DNA of 64,000 bases. Origin: Paralvinella palmiformis (Eukaryota; Annelida; Polychaeta; Terebellida; Alvinellidae). This document shows positions 47,301-60,500 of this stretch, in pieces (within the stretch, counting starts at the first letter, position 1; the number at the start of each line of letters is the position of its first letter). Position numbers and translations under genes: made by a program. Where the stretch lies: the NCBI GenBank assembly GCA_025642065.1, contig JAODUP010000951.1:274501-338500 (forward strand), read 5' to 3'. The notes beneath the pieces were generated by a model, which had not been told where the DNA came from, did not search any database, and saw only the letters and a program-made list of their open reading frames with translations.

Positions 47301-50300
47301 TTGCACCCCCCTCCCAAATAGTTACTAAAATCTTGCCAGGAGAATTCTCCCAAGTATAGAAGTGTATCTGGGTGAGTAGTATCTCTGAGATGATCAAATA
47401 GTTATTGTCTAAACTGACTCCTGAATTTATTGACAACTGTTGGATTTCCTGTTTTGTGTATCATGTCTAGAGGAACTGTAAATGCACTAAAAGTGATGTG
47501 TTGTTCTAATGAATACAGAAAATTATTAGAAATTACAAACTATCTACCAACAAATGTACTGACCAAAGCATATTTATATAACATCTTCCACACGGATGAA
47601 TACTCTGGGAAATCAAATCATCAGACTAATGAATGATGAATGAAACTTTCCCAGACAAAGACAACACAGACGTGTGTGTGTGTTCTACTTACACTGTCTC
47701 TATAGCTGCTCTGTTATATTCATCAATATGTATATTTGTAATCATAGTTCTATTAGCAGAGAGTTTGTGCTCCACAACAGGATCTGGAAAAAGATAAAAC
47801 TGGCATTTATCATAAATTTAAAATTATGCACCAAATTAATTTCATATAAACTCAAGACAGCCACAAAAGTTTGAGTGAGTACAACATTTGGACAAAAGAT
47901 TAAAAGAATTCCCCTAATTTTCATTTAAAATTGAATTTATTCAGAAATTGCTCAAGCAAATGTGTACGTTTATAACAGCATTAATGATATAAGGCCATTA
48001 TTCTTTTTCTCTGTGAAATGATCAACAGCTACAAACTATACCAAAATTAACAGAAAACCATGGCATTTAAAATTAAGGTAATGAAATGAACTGACGATTT
48101 TGTCAGGAACGCCTACACAGATATTTATTTACCTTGCAACATCCACAAAACATCTGTTGTGTTAGACAGTTCATCGAAGTACTTCACAATATTCGACAGG
48201 TTTGCTGAAATCGAACAAAAACTATGTTCTGCATCAACAAAGGATTTGAGGCTGTGCCAAACAAGCGACAGCCTGGGGATACTCCCCGAACTACAAGCAA
48301 ACAAAGGATTGGCCACAGGATGTTTTTTTTTAAAAGGGCAAATCTATCCTGTAGACCACTTACACGATATATCAGATATTTTAACATGTGGCGTTATAAA
48401 ACAGGCTTTAAATTTTACATCTGAAACCATTTTTACCACTAAAGCCAATAACTGTATATTTTTGCCATTTTCTTTCCAGTGTCATAAGGCCACTGTTTTT
48501 TGAATACTCATTTTACAAACCTGCCTATCACAGCTGAAACTCGCCGCCAGGAAATAAAATTGACTTGTTCGTTTTATTATTATTATCTTTCTTGACCTGC
48601 GGCTAACCTTGTTTTTTTCTTTCTTCAAATTGTTTATTTCGATGTTCAAAATAGATAATTCGAATGAAAATAAACGTATACAGAATGTTAAAAGGAATAC
48701 GCTTGAAGCATTGCTTATATTATGCAACCCTCCCCTTAACGTAACATTAAAAACATTCGTGATGAATTTAAAAATAAAAGATGTGGAAGTTCAGCACTCT
48801 GAGTTTTTCCCCAGTAGCTACTAACCTAAAATATACTCGATTAATTTAGGGGAGAAGTGGGGAGGTTTGACCACCTACACTTCAATGGTTTGATCTTACA
48901 GTATACGCAATACACCAATCAGCAAGAAATACTTTTCTACCAGTCTGTCGATGTTTAATGTTCCTAATAAGGCACTGATCACATGATTTGTGACCTAATT
49001 CAATATCGTAAAGGTTATTTATATAAGCAAAGTCGTGGGTGTGGAAGTTCGACCACAGTGCTGGGCTTGTCTTGTTGAAATCTGGGTAGAAACCCCTGAA
49101 TGTCGCCTATTGGGCACAACCAATCACACACAATGCGGGGTGGATCTACCACATGTATATACATAGTGTAGACTTTTGAAATGTTGACACCTATCGACAA
49201 AAGTTCAAATTTTGATACGACCACTTTCAGTCGCTAATTGTTTTTGGTGGTGTATTGTTGCAAATTGTTTCAAAGTAAACACAAAACAATTAATCAGTGA
49301 TATATTATGTTCCAGCTTAAAACTATTAGGTGTAATAAATAACGAATAGGGTTTGAATGATGTGGTCGATTCTCCCAGCCTGATCGAACCTCTCCACTTC
49401 TCCTATATCTTTTTGAAACAACAACTTGCTTGCTTGTAGTTTGGGGAGTATCCCCAGGCTGTCACTTCTTTCAAATACTACCTATAACTAGGTATTAGCA
49501 CAATGGTTTTGCTTGCGGCATAGACGAAAAAAGCTTTCTTCGGGTATCACTCAACAAGTCACCCATTTTGTCTTCCTTGACCCATGCACAAAATGGTCTC
49601 ATGGAGTGGGGCGTTGTTAGGTGCCAACTCCTCCTCCCGCCTGTGGTATTCATGTGTTTCGGACACTCCTCTCACCTTCTGAGATATTTTTCTTGGGAAA
49701 GCCTGCCTGGTTACTCGAATCAGATGGTTGAATCCAGAAGTGTAATACCGGGAGTAGTAAACTTCTGGATTCAACGGTCCGATTCACACCAATCGCTACA
49801 TGGAACAATCAGTTTTGTCACAGATCACACATGTGAAATTACATTCTTACGTGTTCCATTTTTTGTCGGATTCGCATAACTGATATATAGAATATCAGCT
49901 CTAAGCTTATTAAAATATATGTGCTAGCGTCAACCAATCAACAACGCATAAGAATCTGTTGGAAAGATGGCAACTCATGGGGTTGTTGACAGTGACATGT
50001 GTATTGTTTAGTTTTCACTGATGATTAATGACAAAAAAAATAATACAGGCAGAAAAAAGCAAAACTATTGGAGAGATTGTCAAGCATATATCTTATATAA
50101 AACATTGTTGTGTTTTTTTCAACCGACCCTATGTTTTCAGTGAATTGTTTTTATTTTTGTTTTCAGTGAATTTGTTTTTATTTTCCCGACTGACCAATCC
50201 TAATTTTTGAGAGGCAAATATCCGTAATACAAGTATTAAAAAAACAATGGCCTAATGAAAAAATCTCCACCAAATGCACTGCCATTATAAGTATACCTTT

Positions 50301-51551
50301 GAATTCAACAAGTGCATCATCACTGGCATTAAACATCTTCAATGTGTGCTGAAATAAAAACAGAAACCAAAAGTTACTTATACAGCTATTAATGTTATTC
50401 TTATATATCGAGTGAAATCAATGATTGGTTATTCATGCGAATAAGTCAATAACACAGCTGAATAGAATGAGTAAATCTGGATTATATATAAACTTTTGTT
50501 TGTTTGTGGGTATATGTGTTTCAGCTGCCAAATACTGTGTACTATGTGACTATAATAGACTGATTCAATGACCCCTGGCGCCCCCATGTGGTTGAATTTC
50601 ATACTACAGTCTATGGTTAGAAGTCTAAGAATCACTATGTTGCATGGCGATTTACCTGTGTAGTGGCCAATAAAAGTCTTACTGAAAAAATGTATTTAGG
50701 CTATTTACCAGCTATATTTTGATTTTATGTATAGTCCATTAAGGGTATATGTGATCTCCAGATCATAATTTTGCATTTACTAGGAATGGCATAGACTTCA
50801 TCCAATAGATATATGCCACTAAAGTAGCATTCAGCACAATTTGCATGGCAGTCTTGGTCTGGCCTGTCTAGTTCAAACTTATTTTGTATAGAACCTTTGC
50901 CATCTGACATGATCTGAATGGATAAAATCAATGATCACATAGATTATAATTCAATGGGTGATTGCTATTACTATAACATTGGTATTTATGCATGATATCT
51001 TGTATTAAAAGTGAAAGTAAAAATAATCTTTCCAAAACTCTACATTAAATATTTTAAAAATCTTCATTAAAATTAACTTACATTTAGCTAAAAGTTTAAT
51101 TTTAACATTATTTATTTAATCCATTGAAACCTATGCTAAAAAGGCCCTACAAGTGAACATGAATAACCAAGTTATCTAATAATAACTAGGTTAGCTGTGT
51201 CATTCATCTGGAAAAATCAGTCCATTCAATCATTGGATTATATCCTGATAAGTATTATGTTAAATCCTTTGGAAAGACAAAATCGTTCAGCTGAAATACT
51301 AGTCTCAGTTTGTGTGTAATATGAAATAACTTGCTGAAAGATTTCCAGTATTTATCATTAGTGAAAAGTAGCCATCCCCTATTAACAGTGGGTGCCATAG
51401 CTGTTTCTAACCCGGGACCGCAGCTGGTAACTGATGCAACACATTTGGCCTGGATCGGTCAATTGTTAGCTTCTCTATAGCCTATGCAACCCAATTTAAA
51501 CATAATACAAAATTTCTTTAGACAACCAAGATCAGCATAGTCTAATAAAAA

Positions 51552-51583
<32 letters not shown>

Positions 51584-54500
51584 GCGTGTGCAGGCGTGCA
51601 AATATGCCTAATGTTAAAATCTTTGAGGATTCATTAAAGTATAAATCATTTCATAACACAGAGCAACTCTAATCATACCAACATACCGTAGCACTTCCAG
51701 TAATAAGTAAATTAGGACGATTTTTTGGCTTTTCCTTCACTAGTGTTTTGTATGATTCTTCCATGTTGCTGTCAACACATGGATGCCAAAAGAATTTCTG
51801 TAAAGATTGTCATGAAACAATTGCAATCAGGATTGAAAAAAAAATTTCAAATAAATTGAATAAATCTGATTTTTTCGATTAAATCTGATTTTTTCGATCG
51901 AACACTCAGCAATCTCATAAGAAATAATATGTAATTCTGAAAATATATAAATATGTGGAATATCATAATATACTCAATAGGCTGAACATTCCTTTATTAG
52001 CATTTCTAAAGAATTAAAGCAAAGCTCTTATGTACAAATTTAAACTTTATTTAAAAATACATACAGTTAAATCACCTGGCAGTAAGATAATCTGAAAAAA
52101 TCCTAAAAGTCAATATCTTGATTTTTTCATGTTGATTAAATCAATGATTTAATTAAAGATTTAATCAATTTGATTAAATCAATGCCAACCCTGATTACAA
52201 TGATAACAGACCCTGACATCCATGTATAAACAGATCACTGACAACACAGCTGATTACATTCTACACATAAAATACTCTCTACATGCTAATAACTGCAGTT
52301 GCTGTCTCTTATGTGGTGCTAGAATCTCGAATTATCCATTTGAGGGAGCAAGTGAGGGGTTTATTTATCCTTAGGCTATACACTAACACAGCTAAGGACC
52401 AACCCCCTTTGGGAACATTACACAAATACAGGTAACTGGAGATTTGCAGCAGTATTGTAGTACCCAAGCAAAATATTCTAATCAACAATGATAATCTACA
52501 GCCATAATTTACAGACAGACACTAGTACTAGTACTACTAGTATATGATTGATGTTTTATGGCCACTTTTGTGCACATGGTAGGCTAAATGGGCTGAGCGA
52601 CCTCCAAAGTTAATGAAACGAAGTCAAAGATGAAACAACCTTCAGATATGCCCACGCCAAGATTTGAACACAGTGGTAGTGGTCTGCAATCCAACACAAT
52701 GCCGCTAGACCACGGAGGCGCCCCAGACAGACCCTAGTAACATTGTTATCTCGCATTTAACAATAACATCAATCATTATGGAATTGCAGTGGATAATAAT
52801 TCCACTGACTAAAATACATAGCAAAGACATACACAGTCAAACAAATTGGGTCACACAGCAATCATATCCATCAAATTGAACATTGATACTTAAACGTAAT
52901 GGTGCGTATAGTAGCATAGTGTGCCGCAAACTTCTCTAGGATAGTTCAACCTTGAATAAAAGCCTTCACGTCCCATGTTGGAGCAACAACGAAACTAAAC
53001 GCACAAACTGATCATCAATTCAGTACCGGTTAGCCATTTTAATATGGTTTAACCAACCAACAAATAGAATACTGTATATACTTGATCATCAATTCAGTAC
53101 TGGTTAGCCATTTTAATATGGTTTAACCAACCAACAAATAGAATACTGTATATACTTGTGCATAAGTTGATTTCGTATTTAAGACGAGACAGCAGTATAC
53201 CAGTCAAACTGCCTAGCTTGAGTATAAGGAGGCAGAATTTAGAGCTGTGAAAAGATGAACTGATTCCAGATCTAAAACTATCAGCGACGTCTATACGTAA
53301 ACTAAATGCTAAGACAGCTAATCATGTTGACACTGTTTTATAACTGCTGGTACTCACAGCTTTATGGTTATATCAGCCATGGTAGTGTTATTGTAAACCA
53401 ACAATTGTGTTCTCAGCGAGTACTTACCACCTTCAGATTGATCTTGTCATCCATATAAGAGAGGGATGAGTGTGCCTTGAATGGCATAGTGACTTGAGGC
53501 TGTAGCAGGTTGATGAATTCAAAATAAATCTGCCGGATACGCGAGTCTCCTAAAAACACTATGTTGTTATGTCCACCCCAATAAGAGATATAGTGCATAC
53601 AGTTTCTGCTTTCTCTAGAAAGTAAACAAAAACATGTACATAGAAGTGTGTATTGAAATATATGTCACTTCAGGGTGGGGTTTATGACAGTCAAAAACCA
53701 GATGGGATGGGCGTAAGTCTACCTCCCGTGAGCATGACTGGTTATTGTGCTATTCTATAATAGGTCAATATCTATGAAAAATGTATACTTTTGACAGTTT
53801 ATGACTGGTCTCAGAATGTATAACATTATGATTCAAGGTCTTGTCTTGTTGAAGTTTGGGGTAGAGACCCCTGGCTGTCGCCTGTTGGGCACAGCCATGA
53901 TTCAAGGTCTCTTTTCCACCAATTATATCCCCTTCGGTTGTACTGAAACCACCAAAGAAACTAACCATGTGTAACAATTATTTAATGTGAAGACTACGAG
54001 ATGGATTAATGGAATCAGATTAGCAGATATCTCGAGCTCTTGCTGCATGGAGGATCTTTAAATGAATCCACTGTCAATGCATGCATGGTCAGTCACAGAC
54101 ATACACCAGCACCAACCCAAGATGGCAGTGTCTTGCTTGTCATCCAATTAATGAATAGTTCTCTTGAATTAGTACTCCCCCCCCCCGCTCAGCTCTAGAA
54201 ACCATACCATAGTTTAATAATGAGGACCTACTTTTAATATTACAATATTATATTAATAACATATTAATAATTTACGCTATTGTAAAACTACGTTTCAGGT
54301 ATATCTTGAGAAAATATGTCATCAAATTTTTGGCTATGCCAATACTTTTTTTTTTAACTCACGACATGATAGCATCATAAACTGTCATAAACCTGTTTAT
54401 GACATGACATCAAAAACCCTTGGTTTTTGACGTTGTGTGATAAACTTGCCAAGCCCGCCGGTTCACTTACTAATATACTCGGTAAAGTTAAATACAAAGA

Positions 54501-57500
54501 ACTCTTGACTTACAATTTAGTGTATTTGTGAATCATACATCCATATGGCTGCCATGCATTGTAACCTTGGAAACGGCCATCACTTAGCAACCAAGTACAG
54601 GAATTAGCACCTAAATCAAAGTAAGTAATTACAGTAAAAGGGAAAACATGAAAATTTATACTAATTTATACTGGCACATATTCTGCCTCCCAATATAATA
54701 AATATAAACCAGTAGGAAAAATAGGATGTACCATTATGCTGTTAATAAATACCATCATTATTGCATTTTTCAACTTCGTAAACAAACAACAAAAAAACAA
54801 TAGAAGATTAAGTATAACTAATACATATATAATAATTGTCACATATAAAGTATATTTCAAAAGATACCTGATATTATACGATGTGGTCATTAAGAGCTAT
54901 TAAGATACCATAAAACTCCCATATTATATCGAGCAAGTTTTTTTTATATAAGCTTTGAGGATGCTCAGACTTGGGAGCTGGAATAATGTAAACTGGCAAA
55001 GAATTCCAGCGCACAGATTAGTGAAATCGATATAAAGTAATAAACACATCACTAAACAGACAAATGAATTTTCAATTCGTTCAAACAATTTGAATGATTT
55101 TAGTTTGGTAAGAACAAAATGAAATACAGCCATCTCCATGGTACTTAACCAGTAAAAGGAATATATCTTCAGCTAATGTAGACCAACTTGTATTGTCAGC
55201 ACCAAATGTAATGCTTGGGTAGGATCATGTTATTAACAGTATACTAAGAAGACTGGTACAGTTATTAACCTTTCAACTTAGCAGGATATAATACACCACA
55301 TCATACCATCCGAAAAATGATGGTTGACAAAAACGTTTCATCCAGTAAACAATAAAATTCAATAAAAATAAACAAAATGTTTTTCTTCTTCAGTGATAAT
55401 ATTTTTATTGCTCCCAATCTCAGCCAAAAAAAGATACATCAAGGTTTTAATGTTACTAGAACAGGGTTTAAAAAATCTCGATTTTTGAGTTTTTAAATAA
55501 ATATCAGATATTTATATATTTGAATCCATTTTTATTATTTGAATCATTTTTAAAAGTCTGGCGACAAGTCCTTGCATTTCTTTCCCGCATTTCTTGCATG
55601 TTACCCAATATCCTGCTTTCCCCACAATTTTAATCTTATCAAAGCATAACCACATACAACCCTGTTTTCTACCAGACATCAAGAAGTTGACAAGTATCAA
55701 TATATATTGACAAATTACCAGGTGTATATTATCCAATATTGTAGTCTCAAAAGTTACAGAGTTAAGGTTTTGTTTCGAGTATTTATTCAGCATGAGATAA
55801 TTATCAATACTGAATCTGTATGAATGCTCACCTTATGTATCCATTCTAGCTAAACACCAAGTACTTAACACAGGGATGAGAACAGAGGAGAAAGAAAAGG
55901 CTGGGAAAATGGCATGGCAACGAAGGAAGGCAGGACTCGACATTAACTTTTTTGGCCACTCGTCATGTAGGACAAGTCACCCTTCATTTTTGCTTGTCCG
56001 GGGAAAAAAATCACTTGTCTGAGAATTGGCCAGGTTGGCCTTAGTAGGTATGCCCCTAGCTACAGGTTTTGCAGAACATTTCATCGGCTGCCTCATCATG
56101 AAACAGCCCGGAAATTCAAATGTCCACTTGGCAATAAAATTTTGCAGTTTTCTGGAATTATGAAGCTGAATTTCGACAAAGACATCTTGAATCATTTCAG
56201 TGATTTGAATAATTACTAAATCGTCTTATAAAATAGCAACTGAGTCTCGTCACGTAACTGATGGTTATTGCCATCGGCAGAGTAAAACGTGCTAAGAACT
56301 CAGGGCCAGAAAAATGTTTCTACATCTCACTAGCTCCTGGGCTAGTAAAATTTAAATCCACTAGACTGAACAAATTTCTTACTAGCCCAACAAATTTCTT
56401 CCTACAACAATAATTTACTAGCTATTGAAACCATTTTTGTTTTTACTTGTCAGAACAAAACTGTGCTGGAATCAACGGAGAAAACCAGATCATAAATTTT
56501 TATATGACTTGATGTTTTAATGAAGTGAAGTCAAAGATGAAAATCAGCTACGCCTACATGAGATTCGAACTCAGGTGGTAGTAATCTGTAGTCCAATGCG
56601 CTACCAATTAGACCACAAAGGTGATAAAGACAATAATTATGTGTTTGTGGTTTTATTGATCCACGCTCTAACACAATACAAGTATGTAAATAATCAACAG
56701 TTCATAGTTCATTCAGTAATAAAATATTGGTCATATCTACTATCTGGCCAGGAATTTTCTTCTTGTGGCTGTTAAGGTGATATTGGAAGCCCACTGTTGT
56801 TTAAATATAAAATAAAGCACAAAATTGCAAACAAAGACAGTAATTCAGTTAGGTATGAAAACAGTTAATTTGATATATGGAATCCATATTTCTGTCCTAA
56901 TATTAACATAAAATGGAGGAAAAAACCCGTGATCAAACAAATAAACAGGAAATGGACAGAAATCCATCATATAAACAAGACCACGAGCTTTTATTTACTG
57001 TTAACAAAGACAACTGGCCAACCAGGAGAGAGTATTGGAGTATGTAGTAGTAGTAGTATTTATTTCCAATTTCAATATCAAATAACGTATACATAATGCA
57101 ATTTTACAAGTATATTACATATAAAGAAATTGGGGGACCAATGTAGCCGAAGCTGTCTTCCCATTGGCCCCGAACAATCATAGCTAATAATAGTCAGCTC
57201 GATAAAACGCCGCTTGTGTATTTGCAAGTCTGGTCGTGTGTGTATTGGAAGTATGTGGACCAGGTACCAAGGAATCATATAATTACCTAGACATGTGTGC
57301 ATTGACAACAATAAGGGTTTTTACAGATGCTGAGTAAGTGCCTAAGATGTAACTTTTCAGGGTTTTCTTAGTTTTTTATCTTGAATTACAAGTGGAAAGG
57401 ATGCTATTCCAATTGTTCCATATAATGGGAAAATTGACTAATGGCAACTTACTGGATAGTGCAGAGTTACATCGAGGTACATGCATATGACTAGATTGCC

Positions 57501-60500
57501 TTGTCACGTGATTTTCCTGTACCTCAGAATTTAGACGGAATAGGCCATCGAAGGATATAGGAAGTCTCTTGCTAATAAAGTCGTCCATGAACAAACATAC
57601 GTGGTATGGATACATGTCACTTAATTTTTAGATTTCACAGTTTTTGAATAAGGGATTGGTATGATTGTTATAACCCACATTATTAATAATACGAATAGCT
57701 CTTTTCTGCAAAGACACAGTTTTCTGAAGGATTGATGAATTGGCGTTCGGCCAAATTAGTATACCATATGAGATATATGGTTGTATGAGAGCCAGGTATA
57801 AAGTTTTCAGACTATTTTTTGGTAGGAATTTCTTTACTTGTTTTATGCCATATAAGGCCCGAGAAATCTTATTTTTCACGTAAATCAAATGATATTTCCA
57901 TGAAAGAGTCTCGTCCAGAAAGACACCAAGAAATTTGGTGGTTTTCTCTTGGAATTGAGAACCAATTTGCTCTAAATGAGTACCACCAACTGAAATGTCC
58001 AAGATGTTAAAATCCAAATTTTTTGTACCACCATATATTTAGTTTTGTTTTTATTTAGTGAGAGACCATTTGCACAAAACCATTCAAATAAGTTATTCAT
58101 TTCTACATTTGCCCTTTGATATAAAGTGGAAATATCAGTATCACTAATGATTAAAGAAGTGTCGTCTGCAAAAGATAATATATGTGCATTTGTGGATTTT
58201 GATATATCATTAACATATATTAGGTATAGCAAAGGACCTAGGATAGATCCTTGTGGTACCCTACAGACAGTTCATGAATTCAATATCTGACTTCGTTTTA
58301 CCGATTTGAACATATTGTTTCCTATTCACAAGATAACTGGCAAACCATTTGTTGGCGACTCCCCCTAATACCGTAGTAATTTAATTTATTTAATAATGTG
58401 TCTGTCTTTATAACATCAAATGCTTTTGAGAGGTCGCAGAAAATAGATACGGTAACTTGCTTAGGAGTCGAATTATTAGCTAATGCACATTGATTTAATA
58501 AATGTATAATTCGGTGAATTGTTGAGTGTTTCTCACGAAAACCATACTGATGTTTGTAAAGAATATTATTACTATTGAGGAAGCTCATTACCTTGTTATA
58601 CATTATCCTTTCAAATATTTTCGAAAAAGCTGGGAGAAGGCTGATGAACTGTCTGTAGGGTACCACAAGGATCTATCCTAGGTCCTTTGCTATACCTAAT
58701 ATATGTTAATGATATATCAAAATCCACAAATACACATATATTATCTTTTGCAGATGGCACTTCTTTAATCATTAGTGATACTGATATTTCCACTTTATAT
58801 CAAAGGGCAAATGTAGAAATGAAATAACTTTTTTAATTCAGTGGGATTAGCCGATTTGTGTATTGGAATTACCGTAGCTATTTTCAGTTGATTGGGAACA
58901 ATACCGGTAATTATTGATCTATTTATAATGTGTGTCAATGGATATTTAATGTATTCAATAGATTCCTGGAGTAGTTTGGAGGATATTTCATCATGACCTG
59001 TACTAAGCTTAGGTTTTAATTTGTTTGTGATTTTGAGGACTTGATCTGGTTCTATAGTTTTCCAAAAATATATTGTTTATTTGATATACTGTTTATTTGT
59101 TTTCAAATAGTCATTAACTTTTTGGTACGTTTTAGGGACATTTTCAGAGGTGGTTTTACCAATTTTTGAAAAATACTTATTGAAACTATTTGTTATTTCA
59201 GTTTCACCTGAAATATATTTGTTGTCTATTTTGAAAGTCTGGGGCCAGTTAGATTTGTCGTTTTGTTTACCTGTTGCTTGTTTTAGTACTGACAACGTGT
59301 TTTTTATATTGTTTTTATTTAATTCTAGGAGATGGGAGTAACAGTTTCTTTTTAGCTCACGCTTGGCTTTATTGACTAAATTCAAGTAATTTTTATAGCA
59401 TTTAATGTTTTCATCAGTTGGTTTACTAAGTTTCTTTTTAGATAACTTCGCCTTCTGTCTGGCAGATGCCAATAATCCAGTTGAGACCCATGGGTCACAT
59501 TTCATGTATTTCTTATTGAACCATGTTTTAAGCAAAGGAAATGTTTCGTTGAATATAGTTTTATAGATTAACATGAATTTATCATAATTAGGACTGGAGT
59601 CATGTGACCATCATAATGCAAATGGATGTTTACCTGCCAAGATAACCAGCTCACCAAAATTTCTCCCATCCTTCAAGCACGGTTTGTATATTCAGTAAAT
59701 GTTTATAAATATGACATCCGAATTGGTTACAACAGTAGATTTTAGCATTAATTCAGATCTGGAAACTATCGGGTGATAAATAGTTGTCGTTTACCAAATC
59801 CAGCCTACAACCGGGAACAGTGCTTTTTAGCAACCGTTGGTGAGTAATCGGCGTGGGTGTTTTAAACTATTATATTTTTTTCTCACAGCAAAGAGCTCCA
59901 AAACAGGCGAAAATCATTCTATGGAAAACATATTTTCAATTGTTCTTAGTCACTAAGAACCATCAAAAATATGACTTGACAATGCGGACAACCATGCATG
60001 TGGTTTTACTTGTCCAATTACGTAGTTTGATTGTCCCAGACAGGCAGACAACCATTAATGTTGAGCCCTGGAAGGTACAAGTGCACCGAGGCAAAATCAG
60101 CTGGGGATATGGGGGCCAACAACCAATGAGAGGACATGTTTGAAAGATACCTGGATTGGTGTTTTGTTCACATATCTCAGCTGTCAAACTGGCAAATATG
60201 TCAAAATAAAAATTTGATTCGTCATATGTGGTGAGATTTTCTAAGGTCAACTGCAACTCCCGTATATATTTCTCAACAAAGTCACATGGATCCCAGGAAT
60301 GTTCTTCGCTCTATCAATAATGCAGGAAACTGCCAATCTGCTAGAAATTCTCACCCCTCAGTGATCTCATATATGCACAGAAAAGATGTGACTTTTCATT
60401 CCCAAATTGATCTAATTTATCACACTGAAGCTGTGTGACTTCACTTGACACGTTCTATTGTGATGACCTCACAAGATCATCCCAACCATAGATTTGGAAG

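Larger units (their letters stand above)
57040..59578 (-). mobile_element. CR1/jockey-type LINE, 5'-truncated, rearranged
   Basis: On the - strand. Starts (59574) with [20 protein letters not shown] (post-endonuclease linker), then [24 protein letters not shown] sequence, [64 protein letters not shown] (active site FADD), [19 protein letters not shown] and [17 protein letters not shown]. It ends in a (CTA)n-type tail at 57043-57055. The 6-bp TGGAGT is present at both sides (57030s and 59585s). Endonuclease and ORF1 are missing. It contains a fold-back duplication. Confidence 0.88.
56301..59785 (-). mobile_element. DNA-element family B, copy 3, interrupted
   Basis: Starts CAGGGCCAGA, the complement of the end of copy 1 (18650). 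Blocks at 56885-57030 and 59590-59785 are homologous to 17920-18010 and 17750-17930 in reverse. It is interrupted by a SINE (56516-56620) and a LINE (57040-59578). Confidence 0.72.
55931..60070. mobile_element. Outer TIR element (family D) with nested insertions, 5-bp TSD
   Basis: The left end is CAGGACTCGACATTAA; the right end, complemented, is CAGGGCTCAACATTAA. GAAGG is duplicated at 55926-55930 and 60071-60075. Its own sequence is about 55931-56300 and 59786-60070, with the ACTTGTCC/GGACAAGT words of the 31606 element. Everything between is younger insertions. Confidence 0.75.
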
